Origin: Anthopleura xanthogrammica
Lineage: Eukaryota; Cnidaria; Anthozoa; Actiniaria; Actiniidae
DNA length: 64,000 nucleotides
Direction: 5' to 3'
NCBI GenBank assembly: GCA_964019055.1
Contig: OZ025217.1
Location: 1,762,501 to 1,826,500 of the forward strand
Both the position numbers and the translations under genes were made by a program. The notes beneath the pieces were generated by a model. That model made no database searches, was not told where the DNA came from, and saw only the letters and a program-made list of their open reading frames with translations. Positions 1-13,149 of the stretch are shown here, piece after piece. Each line of letters opens with the position of its first letter. The stretch's first letter is position 1.

Positions 1-407
1 TACACAAGTAAATTTCGGCCTTGACAATTTTTCCTTGTCAAAGAAAACTGCCACTTTTCCTCATCTACACGAGGAAATAAAACTGCTCGTGAGTAGATGC
101 GGCTTTATGATTCCTTTGAGACGTTTTTTCGTAGTATTTCTTAAATACTGCTCGCTGGACTCGATTACTCATGATTAACCTCATGGTTAGCAAAAATAAT
201 CACAAAAACCAAAGGTAAAGTAAAGAATGCACAACTTCAACAAAAAATAAAAACGCTATGAAATTCCAAGAACCTTCAATGGAACACATGAATATTATAC
301 AGATAAGCAAGGCTAACCCTTAGCAACAGAGAATTCAAAACTGGAATATTAAATGAATGTAAAATAAATAAATAACTAGGAACCTGAGGAAACTGAGTAA
401 CACTTAC
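1..407 (-). other. Start of GPCR intron 2
   Basis: This stretch follows the GTAAGT donor at 402-407 on the minus strand. It is AT-rich, and no further exon of the receptor could be recognised before the window edge. Confidence 0.6.
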
Positions 408-3400
408 TTGGTAACATTTTACACCAAACCAACCCATAAGGCCATGATTTCATTTCCCAGTAGATCAGAGTGAAGATGATGTTGAAGATACAAACGAATA
501 TGTCACAGATAGCCAGGTTGACAAGGAACATGTTCATAGCAGTCTGCATTCTATGGTTCTTGAATACTACAACGCACACCAGGCAATTTCCAATGACGCC
601 TGGGGGGAAAATGTAATAAAAGTATCGATGAGTTACATTGAAAGATGGTCGGCAATAATAACTAAAAAATCGTTATCGATATCATCAGCAGCAGCAGCGG
701 CATCATCATCAACCACCATCCTCCTCCTCCTCCTCCTCCTCCTCCTCATCATCATCATCATCATCGTCAAACATTATTATCACGACCATCATTGTTACAA
801 ACATCATAGCTATCATCAGCATCACCACCATCATCAGCAGCAACACTTTTATCAACAAAAAATAACAGCATGCACTTGAAAATAGTATGAACTGATGACC
901 GAAAGTTGCCAAAAATGATCCTGATAACTGAAGTGATATATAATTCCGGTTTTAATGTTAATGTTTCCCCTTCTTTTCACTTCACATACCAGGATCGATC
1001 AATGGAATGTTATCTACAGACAGACAGACACTTTATGTCTGAGGAGAAAATCTAATGAACCAAGTCCAATCTTAAAAATGAATCAAAAACTTTGGGATAA
1101 AAGCTAAGCCTAAAACGAGAATCTATCCGGCTCCGGCTAAATTTAATTGGAAGGTGATTAAAATAGCGACCCTAAATTATAACGAGGACAGTAATTTCCT
1201 CTCCGGACGTAACATAAGTTTGTTATCATGAAGAAATGTTAATGAAAAAGTAATTTGAAGGTTTCTGCCAAGTGTTTTTTATCTGGGGAATTTCCTTTGG
1301 TTTTGGGATCCGGAACGGACGTAATGAGTCATTACTGTGGTTCAATTTTGTTCTAAATCAGACCGCAAGACTATTCTCTTGAACAGTGTTATCAGTGTTA
1401 TCAGACTCCCTCAGCAAAACCTAACTCACTAAATTTTTAATTGATCTGTGAGTTAGCCGTGCCCTGACTTAGATCATCCCAGAGGTTGTTTCAGGGTTTG
1501 ATCTGTGAGTTAGCCGTGCCCTGACTTAGATCAGCCCAGAGGTTGTTTCAGGGTTCTATCTGTGAGTTAGCCATGCCCTGACTTAGATCAGCCCAGAGGT
1601 TGTTTCAGGGTTCAATCTGTGAGTTAGCCATGCCCTGACTTAGATCAGCCCAGAGGTTGTTTCAGGGTTCTATCTGTGAGTTAACCATGCCCTGACTTAC
1701 ATCAGCCCAGAGGTTGTTTCAGGGTTCGATCTGTGAGTTAGCTGTGACCTGACTTAGATCAGCCCAGAGGTTGTTTCAGGGTTCGATCTGTGAGTTAGCT
1801 GTGACCTGACTTAGATCAGCCCAGAGGTTGTTTCAGGGTTCGATCTGTGAGTTAGTTGTGCCCTGTCTTAGATCAGCCCAGAGGTTGTTTTAGGGTTCGA
1901 TCAGCCATGCCCTGACTTAGATCAGTCCAGTGGTTGTTTCAGGGTTCGATCTGTGAGTTAGCCATGCCCTGACTTAGATCAGCCCAGAGGTTGTTTCAGG
2001 GTTTGATCTGTGAGTTAGCTGTGCCCTGACTTAGATCAGCCCAGAGGTTGTTTCAGTGTTTGATCTGTGAGTTAGCCATGCTCTGACATAGACCAGCCCA
2101 GAGGTTGTTTCAGGGTTCGATAAAATTGAAGATTTTTAACAAATAGTTTGAAGCAAATGATTTAAAATTAGATAAGATGGTTTGAAATGGAAAAAAAAAT
2201 CAATGGTTTCTTTTTTGGATGCAGTTTTAGAAGGATAAATCTTAACAAAATTAGTGATTGCCTGATAATTTTCCAAGCATGTCAAACGCTAAAATCCTAT
2301 TTTCCACGATTGCATGCAACACTTGAGATGTAGGCCACACGCAGTAACATTGCCCGCCAGTCACAAGCCAAAGTTCCTTGCTTTTTAGTCGACTTTTAGC
2401 TACGAATACATTCAGTTAATTTCCCTTGATATATATAGTTTAGGTACTCTTTAGAGCATGTTAAGGACAGGTTAATTGAATGACTAACGACTGTCCAAGG
2501 TGTATTTCAGATACAGCATAGCATGCCATTCTAGTTTGATCTATCTAATCGCTTATACTTAACGTACAAAACCTGTCATCATATTACATTGAAAGAAAGC
2601 AAGGAGTTAACGTTTAAATCCAATTGTATAATACTTTGAAATATTTCCTAAGTTTTTTTATTTGTATTAGATTTTCTAGAAGGTTGAGGTTGCTCTTTGA
2701 TTTTCGTTCCAAGGCAAGCGGCCTACCGTGTCCTCATCATCTTCGAAGCGATTAGCGATACGAAAACTGAATTGTCCTTGTTTATATTTCATTTCTTCTA
2801 ATTATAAACACAACCCGACCTTCCTTCTGGTTTTAGCATCGTAGAATTCTCAAGCGTATACGAATTACTCTTTTTCCTGTGTAGGAAGGAAAAGAATTCT
2901 TCTTCCCTCGTTTCTTAGTCTCAACGCTCGATTGGGTGTTGAGAACCGAACTAAGTACGTGACAAGAAAAAGATTTGACAATTAATTTCCAAAACAATTT
3001 TCACTTCCGGTCAATTAAATTTCAAGTGGAAGTCGTGATAACTGAATCTTGACCAGATAAAGAATGCCCCAAGTCATGAATTGGGAGGGAAATGTTTTGG
3101 AAACGGAATTTCCTTCCCTATTGGAAGCTGTGGATGTCGAGAAAGCGGGCACAGAATCGTATCCGCCAAGTTAAGACAATGACAAACAGTTATGACAATA
3201 TGTAAACATACAGGTCATTATCGCTGCTGCAGAGATTAGCTTTTTTGTTTTGTTTTGATATTGAAGAGATTTGCAGTGTTTATGCAGCGTATAATTTACA
3301 CAAAGATTATCAGAGTAAGCAGAAATCTTAGATTTATCAGCAAAAAAAATTAAAAATAATTTTCAAAATACAGATTAAAAAGTTTAACAAAAACCATTTA

Positions 3401-4429
3401 TTAAAAATGACAAATCGTTATAAGATTTTACCAAGGTGTTAATTAATTTGAGGAAAGAACTTTTATTCAAATTCAATAGCCGTACGAAATAGAAGACGAT
3501 GCTATTAGAGCTCAAGTTCGGTCTCTGATTCTTAAACTGACAGTTAAAATTTGTTGAAGGTAAATTTTAATTATGAGAACGGAAACTGTAAATTCATGAA
3601 AATGATTGAATGTTTGAACTAACAGATGTGGAAAAAGAGCAGTTGATAAAACTTGAGAGAATATAAATAAGCGAGCGAATTTTTAAGGGTAGAAAATTTC
3701 ATGATAAAGACGTTTCTTGTCATCCAGCCGTTGTATTGGCGTGCCTTTAGTCAACTATCTTTTAAAGACAGAGAAACGCCTAAGGGAGAATAGCGTTTAA
3801 AATCATAGAGATTAATTGGTTATTCGAAGGTTAGTCGTAACCATGTGTGAGGATTTTCCCTGGACTTTCCGCTCAAATCTAATTAAAAACAAACAGAGTT
3901 CTGACGATGACAATTGTGTCCATCTCATAAAATGACGCGCGCTGTGTGGTATTCATCTCTGGTGTACTTTAAATGCTACCCCGGCAATAACTCAAAATAG
4001 ATTAGCTTGACTATCTAAAATGTTGAAGCTATCCAGACATGGATGATATTAAGGGCTTAGAGTCGATAAAAACACTGATTATATTTCAAGCGTTCCCTTG
4101 AAAGAGCTGCATAGTTAGCGCATGATTCTTAAATCTAAAATCCCTGCGCAAAGATACCCCGATAAAGTGCACGGACTTCAAGAGACTTCAAATCCCTTGA
4201 ATGACAAATTGCTAAGAGGCGCGCTGTTAAAGTATCTCATCAAAACCGTACAAAATAAGTACTTACCAATAATGAATATAAAAGAAGCGAGGATGAAACG
4301 TATGATAGAAGACCATAGCGGTTCGATGAATGGGTCCGGTATGAGTGAAGATGTGGTAACATTTCCAGCACCATTCAGCGAAGAGTTGGTCGCGGTAATC
4401 GAGCTCGCCGTTGTATTAAAAAAGCTCAT
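408..4429 (-). CDS. Class A (rhodopsin-like) GPCR, N-terminal two coding exons (partial)
   Basis: Exon 1 is 4267-4429 and starts at an ATG. It encodes 54 residues plus one base and ends at a GTAAGT donor. Exon 2 is 408-599. It follows a C-rich tract and AG, and ends at another GTAAGT donor. Both junctions are phase 1. The 118 residues have an extracellular N-terminus with sequons at N5, N15 and N23. TM1 carries the conserved GN (N59, position 1.50). A short loop is followed by TM2 with LAxxD (D87, 2.50), then the WPYG segment of the first extracellular loop and the TM3 cysteine (C114, 3.25). This is the usual class A order, and the WPxGxxxCK pattern resembles peptide receptors. The intron between the exons is 3.67 kb and carries a minisatellite. 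TM3 to TM7 would lie left of position 1, so ligand and G-protein coupling cannot be judged. A pyrimidine-AG just upstream of the ATG allows a 5' noncoding exon. Confidence 0.85.
683..850. repeat. Trinucleotide-rich tract (CAG, CTC, CAT)
   Basis: Consecutive short runs of CAG, CTC and CAT triplets lie inside GPCR intron 1. The apparent poly-Leu/Ile/His and poly-Asp/Glu frames here are translations of this repeat, not genes. Confidence 0.9.
1443..2120. repeat. Minisatellite, about 57 bp x 12
   Basis: Twelve copies of a unit of about 57 bp are in tandem. Each contains a 'gatctgtgagttag' start, a 'ccctgacttagatcag' middle and a 'cagaggttgtttcaggg' end. Copies differ at scattered bases (gccgtg, gccatg, gctgtg), and one near 1900 lacks about nine bases. 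The same unit recurs elsewhere in the window in both orientations. Confidence 0.95.
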
Positions 4430-6180
4430 CTTTCCTCTTCCTCTCCTCCTTTAAAAACTGTTAAAAGAAAGCGATTGTTCGTTGAGTTTCCCCCCGAGCG
4501 TCACAATTCCAAAAATACCAGATTCCAAAGACTGCCAATCCAGCGAACGTGCGCGAACTCTGTTTCCAAAGAACAGACTTAGAGAGACAATCCGACAATG
4601 AAGATCTTGCCGGTAACTTTCCTGTGTTCGATTCAGACTCGAAAGGCCCTGAACATACTTTCCTACTCGTAATTAGACACCTAAGCGCTTCCCAGATCTG
4701 GGCGATAAACTGCCGATGCTCGCGATGTTAGTGGCGCGCAAGTTATGATTTACCGCGAAATGAAGAGGTCACTGATGAAGGGGACTCCAGTGAAGTCGTA
4801 TTGTTATCGATAATAATAAAACAGCTCTAATATACTGACAAAAAATCTGTGATTAAAAACAAGCAATGATCTGTCAAGGGCAATCTAAATGCATTCAATT
4901 CTGCGGTGTTTGAGTTCTAGATCTTTTGTCTTCCCTACGAATGACGCATCCCTTGGTTTGTGTGTTCAAAAATGACGCTCAAACTTAATAAACCAGAGAA
5001 TAACCCTTTGAATTGGTTCAATTTATTTACATTTTTATGCCCTGGTGTTAATCTTGCGATTATGACGTCGCCAAGCCCTATAGATGGAAGAGGTGGGGTG
5101 TTTTTCTTCTAAAACACAAAGAAAAGACATTGCCTATTTTACTAGTCTAAGATGAATTCCTAAAGGCCAAGGATTCTAAGATGAACGATCTTGAATAATC
5201 ATTTCGTCGCTACTTCCAACACATTCTTGAGATAAACGATTTGAAGATGATTGGAATCGAAAATTTCGAGCGTTTGTTTTGAAATTCAACAATCACAATG
5301 TATATCAATAGTCAAGCCTTTATAAGTTTATTCATGTTCAAACAAAAACAGATTTCAGGGAGATTTCAATAATTCCTTAAGTAAACAAATAATAAATGTT
5401 ACCGATATGTTTGCAGTTGTTCCCAATATGTTAACACATGAGAAAGTATTTAAAAGCCTATTGTAACTTAACTATTCCAAGGCGAGGCTGTTATCGAGCT
5501 GGTTCGAAGATACGAGCAAATTTGATTGTTTTCATATGTAGCCTTCAGTAAAACTTCTTTTATGCTTCCGAAAAAAAATGAATAAATCTTAGTCTTGTTT
5601 CTCAGAAATTATTTGAGTAAATAGACCATTTGCACGTAACTTCAAAATAGTTCAATACTCCAGTTTCGAGTTCTCTATTGCTCAGTCTTAGCCTCAATTG
5701 TGCGTATATTATTCAGCACGGAGAGCAAAACCCGTGGAATTCTAAAGCAATTATATTGTTCATTTGTACACATTCCTCACCTCATTGTCACAGGCTGTTA
5801 GTAAGAGTAAAGTATTTAAAGTCGTCGGATTGATCAGATTTTACATTCAAAATATTTTTAATATTTGCTGGCGACAAAATGTCGAAGATGTCTTAAAGCG
5901 AACATTCTCGCTTCTGGTAGCAAGATGGCTGAAAGAATATACTGAAAAAGATGTTTCGTTCGTACCAACAGAATCCCGGAGATGTTCTCAATTATTTGAA
6001 CTCTTTTAACTAAAAATTCATGATTATTGTTTCACCGTCCAATGGGTGGCCTACTTTTAGTATATTTCATTAAATTCGCTTTACTTTCTGCAGAAATATC
6101 AGTGACACTATATATTACCTTTGTTACAGTTTTAAATGCTTGATACTGATTAAAATCCTAATGCAGTAATGCAATCCTAA
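4430..6180. other. Intergenic, 5' side of GPCR
   Basis: Only short open frames without splice or domain support are present. The GPCR promoter should lie here or further right, but no convincing core promoter element could be assigned. Confidence 0.5.
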
Positions 6181-6183
6181 CAT

Positions 6184-6332
6184 GAGTTAGCCGTGCCTTG
6201 ACTTTAGGTCAGCCCAGAGGTTGTTTCAGGGTTCAATCTGTGAATTAGCTGTACCCTGACTTAGATCAGCCCATAGGTTGTTTCATTGTTCAATCTGTGA
6301 ATTAGCTGTAGCTGCCCTGACTTAGATCATAG
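6184..6332. repeat. 57-bp minisatellite, 3 diverged copies
   Basis: Three degenerate copies of the same unit as at 1443-2120, in the same orientation. The last copy carries a small internal duplication (agctgtagctg). Confidence 0.85.
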
Positions 6333-6645
6333 CAGATCTAAAGAACAGTGTTCGAATTGCGAGTTTAGTAGCAGTGCCGGGTATCGATAAAAGTTGAAAA
6401 TCGAGTGAAATAGAGTGTATGCTCTTAGCCCTTGACATTGAATTTGGTAAATGAGTCTGGAAGAAACTAATGGTTTCAGCAAGTCGTTGACTTTGCTGGA
6501 GAATAAAAAGGTTGCTTGAGTCACGAGAGAGAAACGTGCAGCTTGGCATGTGTTAGTTGAGGAGTGTTTATCAGTGGAAGAAGAAGCTGGAGAGAATAGA
6601 AAAAATGAATGAGAGGGATAATGAAAGAAAAAGGGATGAAAAGAA

Positions 6646-6721
6646 AGGAGAAGGAGAAGGAGAAGGAGAAGGAGAAGGAGAAGGAGAAGGAGAAGGAGAA
6701 GGAGAAGGAGAAGGAGAAGGA
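6646..6721. repeat. (GGAGAA)n microsatellite
   Basis: About 12 hexanucleotide units form a homopurine tract. It gives spurious poly Gly-Glu and Ser-Phe frames. Confidence 0.95.
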
Positions 6722-7070
6722 AAAATCAGAGCTACTGAAGTAACCGAGAGACAGAAAAAAGAAAACTACAAGCCTGATAAAAAATGCCACCCAGCTGTCT
6801 AAACAACTTCAGTTATCTCTAGTTTATATATAAAGAAAGAAAGAAAGGGAGTTAGCCGGTTGTATCCAGACATGCAGACAAATGAGCAAAATAGACACTA
6901 CAGACCTGCATCCATGCAAGATAGTGACAGACATGTTACAAAATCGGTCCTAATAGAAATCAAAACGCACAAAGATATACGTGATTTTGAGACAGAAACA
7001 ATAAATATTTCAAAAGACTCTAAGGTTGGTTTACCTTGCAGTGCAGATAACTTTTTTCCTTCGCCGGATA

Positions 7071-7252
7071 ATTAACTGTGGTATATTCAAGTGCAAGGCA
7101 TGGATTTCTGTTGTATATATGCTTATCAAATGAGCCTTAGACGAAGGTGTTCCAGAGATACGCATAAAGCGAGTCGCCGAGTATTTTTAACTGTGGTATA
7201 TTCAAGTGCAAGGCATGGATTTCTGTTGTATATATGCTTATCAAATGAGCCG
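7071..7252. repeat. Direct duplication, about 65 bp, 115 bp apart
   Basis: The stretch beginning 'aactgtggtatattcaagtg' at about 7073 is repeated almost exactly at about 7189. Each copy ends near 'caaatgagcc'. The spacer is unrelated apart from similar 'agagatac-catat/gcgag' flanks. Confidence 0.85.
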
Positions 7253-7854
7253 TAGACTCAGAGATACCCATATGGCGAGAAAGTATGAGTGTAATTTTAA
7301 TGGTCATTAAGAACAGGCGAGTTGAAAGCAACAAGAGAAACAAATGGACTAATTGAAATCATCGCTGTTTTGGAATACATTAAATATCTGATAAAACACG
7401 ATCAGAAAATGCGATCAGACAAACATCTAGATCAGATGAAATTGAGTTTCTTTTGATGTCAATAAAAAACCGGCTCCATTTACTGATTTTGCGTTACACG
7501 CTTTCAATTATATCTCCCTCAAAAGACGTTTTCACTGTGACTGTGTTTGTAAAACTCCTAGGTTGGTCGCGTGAGAAGGCCAGGGCGGCGACATATTGTA
7601 CCCTTAAAAAAGAGGTACGCACTTGTGGTTGTCCGCTACTAGATAATCCCGCTAGCCTGTTCGCATGATGGTCGTATCAGATTGGTGTCCGGTTAACAGA
7701 GGGTGTCCGGTTTATAGAGGTGTCCGATCAATAGAGGGTTTTTTTATAGGAATAAAAACATGATCAGAATTCAAACACTACATCTTTTTTTCTTGCTCAA
7801 GTAGGGTTAAATGTATTTTCTTGTAATGTCATAGCCCTATGTCCTGTAAACCTT

Positions 7855-7910
7855 TTCGGCTTGGGCGTAATGTTTTCTCATATCAGACCACGTGGTATTC
7901 TCTTAAGAAG
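7855..7910. mobile_element. MITE terminal fragment (TAGACCTC family)
   Basis: The sequence 'ggcttgggcgtaatgtttt' followed by 'cagaccacgtgg' and 'attctctta' matches the left arm of the palindromic MITEs at 55672 and 56733. The right arm is not found. Confidence 0.6.
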
Positions 7911-8350
7911 AAGGAAATAAAAGGAATAGCCAGTGTGTAGTGTGATTTTAATTCTAGTTAAGAGTAAAGTCGGCTAAAAAGGAACAGTCAAGCTTTCTTC
8001 GTAGATCAGAACGTGAGTCATATCTCAATAAAAGATTTATCGTATTACTTGCTTAAGAGATTAAGATTTTTTATATCTAGAGCTCCTTGTTTGAGCGGGA
8101 TTAATGGTATTTGCTGTTATCTGTTAACCGTGGATTAGACCCGTGGAACACTTTTAACCTTTACCAAGAGAAGTTAATTCCAGGATTAAATACTTAAAAA
8201 CAGATTATCTGATGTTGGAGTAAAAACAGAAATGAAAACCAAGTTAATAGTTTTAATAATATATATCTGACGAATTTATGCATGGCCAAAAATACTTTGA
8301 AAGGTTGGAAAAGTTGAATGTTATTGACCTTCTATGTTAATGATGATTTT

Positions 8351-8570
8351 GGAGTCAAGGCGTAGCGTTAGTGCACTCAACTCCAACCTTTTGGGTCTCG
8401 AGTTCGATTCTCGGACTCGGCCATCGCATTACCTGATTCAAAGCCGAGAGGGACTGAGACCGAGCTTCTGTTTTTCACGGAAATAGACAATGTGTATCAA
8501 AGCTCATAAAGCACTCTGGGAACTGAACTGAGTCCTGCAAAAACGGAACAGAGAAATCAAAGGAAATATC
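8351..8570 (+). mobile_element. tRNA-derived SINE
   Basis: The head (about 8351-8422) is tRNA-like, with an A-box-like 'aaggcgtagcgttagtgc' and a B-box 'gagttcgattc', spaced as in Pol III promoters. An unrelated body follows to about 8570. The head is too diverged to fold as a functional tRNA with confidence. Its body differs from that of the SINE family at 19715-19872. Confidence 0.6.
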
Positions 8571-9596
8571 AGAAAAAAATTATTGTTATTTTGGTCTGCT
8601 CAAATACTTACATTTCCATAGAAAATGTCGAAGGAAAAATTGTCAGATGAATTTTTAGAGGAGTCAATAAAAGCGTAAGGACTCAGTGTCCCGTCATGCC
8701 TTGTGCTAGAAATTCGAGCTCGTGTTTATTCGCTATTAGATCAGTTTTCATGCATTATATTCGTGATTGGTATGAAGGAAGTTGGACCAACACCCTAGGA
8801 ATATTGAACGCCTGTATTTAATTGATAACTACGAGCGTGCTTCAAAGGTCGAGAGGTAAAGCAGTGATTTAGTATCTGCCATTTACTTTAATACGAAGCA
8901 GTTTGATCCAGTTATTCTGGTTCCTATTATTTCATTGATTCAAGCTTTAATAAGCTTTGTTTTTTGAGCTCTGATATTTCTTGAAGAACACTGATTAGAT
9001 CTCGGTGACGACCGCAAAGATTTACTGGGAAATTATTTCACATTTATCAACACAGGGAGCCCAAACAACATCTGCGTTTTCGACTAGCCAGTTATCAGAG
9101 CTAAGGGCATAAACCCAAGCAGTCTACGCATCTTTATACTCTCAGCGCTACTTTTCTACGATTAATGAAAAGTTCGTTTCCATGACAACAATGCAGTGGG
9201 GTTAATTGATCCGAAATCTGCCTCAAGGCAAGTTTTTAATGCGATATAATTCAGCTGCCGCCTCTTACGCAAACGGTGCGATTCTGAAAGATTATTCCGG
9301 TGATTCTAAGATCTGATAATAGCGCATATGGTAAATATGGTGTATGACATAAGCGGTACCCAAACGAATTTGAAGTTTCTTTTTTTAGGGATGAAAATAA
9401 ACGAAAAATTTGAGATTTTAGGAACTTAAGAATTTCAAAATCCCGACTTAGGCTGGAGATGAGTTACATGAGAAAGGTTAAAGGGAATAGATGCACAGAT
9501 GTTTGTTATCAGTGCTCGGTATCAGGGCATTTAGACGTGCTAAAGTGCCGAGGATAAAAATAGAAATATGTGTTACTATAAAAATCTCGATTATTA

Positions 9597-9746
9597 TGAA
9601 GATATGATAATGATGATGGTGATGATGATGGTGATAAATGAGGGTGACTCTATCCAATGATAATGATGATGACGTCATTTACCGGAGGTATTCCGTGTTT
9701 CCATGGTAACAGTACTGGCAATCAGATTATGATGATGATGAAAACA
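9597..9746. repeat. GATGAT-rich tracts
   Basis: Two short runs of GAT/GGT triplets (about 9605-9645 and 9727-9745) produce a spurious poly-His frame. Confidence 0.75.
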
Positions 9747-9778
9747 ATGACTCAATCAACTTTATTTTACCTACTCTA

Positions 9779-9942
9779 GAGGCTTTGCACCATCACATGA
9801 TGGCAGCCATGACAGGAGGCACAGCAATGGAGTATTTTCTCCCTGGGAAACTGAATTATTTCTCATGTAAATCAGATTAGACAACATTCAATTGCCTTCC
9901 TGCCTCTGTCATGGCTGCCATCACGTGATGGTGCAAAGCCTC
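9779..9942. mobile_element. Palindromic MITE with about 40-bp inverted ends
   Basis: The left arm begins 'gaggctttgcaccatcac' and the right arm ends with its near-exact reverse complement 'gtgatggtgcaaagcctc'. The arms match over about 40 bp ('atgatggcagccatgac' against 'gtcatggctgccatcac'). The centre is unrelated and has no transposase frame. A short similar flank (tagag) may be a target-site remnant. Confidence 0.8.
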
Positions 9943-10264
9943 AATAGAGGTGTATTCAACGACCAAGAAACCCCACCCCTCCCTCTCCCAAATCAATTGA
10001 ACTAAGGATGTAAATTCCCAGGGTATTTATTACTATCATATATATTGTGGTGGCATCGGAACATTAGTTCAATGACTATTCAGTAATCGGATCAAGGTTA
10101 GATATAGTTTCTTTTATGGCACTTGCAATACAAGATTGTAAATAATTCAGCTGTCGGCTGACGTAAAACAAACAATATATACCTAAACACTAGAGGAAAG
10201 ATTACTGATGAAATATGCGAGAAGAGTGGCTGTGAGAATCTTTAGAAACGAATCTCTTTTTATG

Positions 10265-10512
10265 AATTTTCTTTTTTTTTACTTTCTTTTTCATTCTTTT
10301 TCTTTTTTCCTTTTTTCTCTAGACATTGACTTTCTCTTTTTCTATCTTTCTTTTCTATTTTTCTCTTCTCTTCTTTTCTTTTCTTTCTTTCCATTTTTCT
10401 TTGCTTCTGTCTTTCCTTCCTCCCTCCCTCCCATCTTACTATGCGTTTCTCCTTTCTTTCCTTATACTTTTTCCTAGCTTTCTTCCTTTCTTCCGTTTTT
10501 TCATTTTTCAAT
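10265..10512. repeat. Homopyrimidine tract
   Basis: About 250 bp of irregular TTTC and TTCC sequence. All open frames over it are Phe/Ser or Lys/Glu low complexity. Confidence 0.9.
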
Positions 10513-12398
10513 TTCTGCTGTCGTATTTACAACATACACACTAACTATCCCAAGCGTTTTTTCTTTACAAACCTAATTCAACAAATTCCTCTACTTTTAA
10601 CCATCACAGAAAATATTTTCTACCATATTCTTCTCCGCAGTCAATGACGCAAAATATCTAATTCTCTAATCTCAAATTTATGGTTTTGTTTTACAAACAC
10701 AAAACACTCGACTCCTTGTTTACCCAGATGCTTTCCCCATGTATTATCCGCGCTAAATGACCAGAAAAATGCACAAAAAGTGTAGAATTGAAACGAAGCC
10801 GGAAACTATAAAGGAGTTTTAGAGATAAAAAAACCCCAATGTCGATCATATTTGAGTTTTTTTGACTATGCTAAGTGCGTTTACCTGGCTAGTATGTTAA
10901 TGGAAATGAAACTAGACCTACTATTGTACACTTTATTAGATACTCTAGGAAGATTTTAGCGTAAAAAGATGCTTTTCTAGATACGATGTATTTTTCTACA
11001 CTTTGTGAGTTAATTTATCATTTTAGAAAGACTTTCCCTCCATTAACTATCACAACAAATTGTATCTCAGAAGTTGAACTTGAATTTTTGAGGTTCTATC
11101 GGTGAAAGACATCGACAGCGACTGACCTTGGTGTTCATTTATGGCAGATTCCATTTGAATTCTTGTAAACATCTTAGGGTATATATATCTAATGCGATAT
11201 TAATTTTCTGTGTGTATCGAAACTACAATAGTTCCCTAACATAAACATTATTTTCGACAAATAATTATTAGAAAATTATCTTTTTGAAATGAGAATATTA
11301 AAGATTTACGGAGATGATGAGTAGTTTTTGAATCATTTTCTGGACATAATATGAATCAAAGTTCGTGATAACTTAATTCAAATAAGGATTCATTGTTTCA
11401 TTGCAAAAAGCGATACTATTGTAATAGTAACAAACATAACAAGAAGCTTCATTCATACCTTTGGTGAACAACTTCCCTAGCTTCAAAGTTCTTCCAGATT
11501 CCTCACGAACATTGTGTTTGAATTTAGTATCAAAGCCCCCGAGGCTGTTGTGTCTTATCTAACTTAGCAGAACTTCCCCAGCTAACGGTTAAGCGGGGAT
11601 AAAGAAGTCATCGTTAAGTACTGACAGCCATTTTCTCGTTTTCGTCACGTCCAATCCGTTCAAATAAAGATAACTGCGCTGATCTAATCGTGTTGACTTT
11701 ATCCAGTCGTTTTACGTATGAGGTGAAATAGAAGCAAAATTCTTTCGTCAGAAGCAAATATTTGAGTCAAAATCCTTTAGGCTTGTGCGTGTTTGGTGAT
11801 TAAGTGCATTGTTTGAGCGCCGAGGGGTGCATTTGTTCACGCGATCGAGAGAAACAGGATTGAATATGAAAATGAATCGAACGAGCGTCGCGTGTGGATA
11901 TCACACGGTTAGCGACCATGAAGCAAATAAATAATAAAATCCTTTACCCATATTAAACCCTGGATTCATTACTCAGGCTATAAGAATAAGCAAAAATTTT
12001 GCTGGTAAAATACCTTAATTTGGAAGGATTTGTCCAAATGGCCCGCACGCTGAAGCCTAACAGATGAAGGTCTTAAATTATTAAAAAAACTGTTTACAAC
12101 TGCTTGGTTGTTGGGAGTAAAACAGGAACTGTCTCTCATGCCGCGGATAAAGTGACATTAAACTTATGCACGAGCCGCGGAAGTATTAGTCAGATATGAC
12201 AAAGCAGTAAGACAAGATCACCGATATAGCAAGACCATTAATGCTTGAAGCAAAAATCACGTAAGGCCGCACTTGATGACACGGCAAATCTTAGCCTTGG
12301 TGATTGCGAGTTGATGCAGATGTGGAAGGAAAAGTCAAGGTTGTAATAAGAAAGTCTAATTTTTCAGCCTGGGTGTGGAAGTGGGCTTTAATCAAGAT
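10513..12398. other. AT-rich intergenic stretch
   Basis: No open frame with splice or domain support and no strong repeat was seen here. Confidence 0.5.
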
Positions 12399-12423
12399 TT
12401 AATTAATTAATTAATTAATTATT
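12399..12423. repeat. (TTAA)n microsatellite
   Basis: About six tandem AATT/TTAA units. Confidence 0.9.
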
Positions 12424-12834
12424 AATGAAGAAAGAAAGCTTCAAGAAAGTTTTTCGTTGGAGTCTAGAATTTTCAAACAAATCCATAAAATAACTTAAAA
12501 ATAACTCAAAAATAAAATAACTGTTTCACTTCTCGATGGCTTGGTTGTTAGTTGAACTTTAATTTTGTTTTTATTTGAATTTATGAGAATTTTATTTCAA
12601 ATTCTATCGAATCCCGAAAGTTCCAAGCCGCCATATTTGCATTAATCAGTGGCTGTTAAGTGCGCATGCTCGAACCGATATTCGCTCGCAATTTTGTTTG
12701 CAATTAGAATAACCAATCAGAATTGAGGAAATGTTTGAGTCGAACTTTGATTCATATTTCAGCTCTGAAATAGTGTTTCTACACTTTCCAATACATGTAA
12801 ACACTAGCAACTACATACGAAGTTTACGTAAAAA

Positions 12835-12836
12835 CA

Positions 12837-12873
<37 letters not shown>

Positions 12874-12890
12874 CAGACAGACAGACAGTC

Positions 12891-12929
<39 letters not shown>

Positions 12930-12958
12930 AAGACAGACAGATAGACAGACAGACAGAC

Positions 12959-13001
<43 letters not shown>

Positions 13002-13034
13002 AAAAAAGAAAGAAAGAAAAAAAGAAAGACAGAC

Positions 13035-13068
<34 letters not shown>

Positions 13069-13074
13069 GAAGAA

Positions 13075-13149
<75 letters not shown>

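Larger units (their letters stand above)
600..4266 (-). other. GPCR intron 1
   Basis: The intron runs from the donor at 4266 to the acceptor AG at 600-601 on the minus strand. It holds a trinucleotide-rich stretch (683-850), a minisatellite (1443-2120) and otherwise AT-rich sequence with no convincing open frame. Confidence 0.75.

Noticed and set aside
1443..2120. Possible CRISPR array
   Set aside because: The whole 57-bp unit is repeated with no unique spacers and the context is eukaryotic, so it is a minisatellite.
8351..8422. Functional tRNA gene
   Set aside because: A- and B-box-like motifs are present, but no convincing acceptor or anticodon stem could be drawn and a SINE-type body follows.
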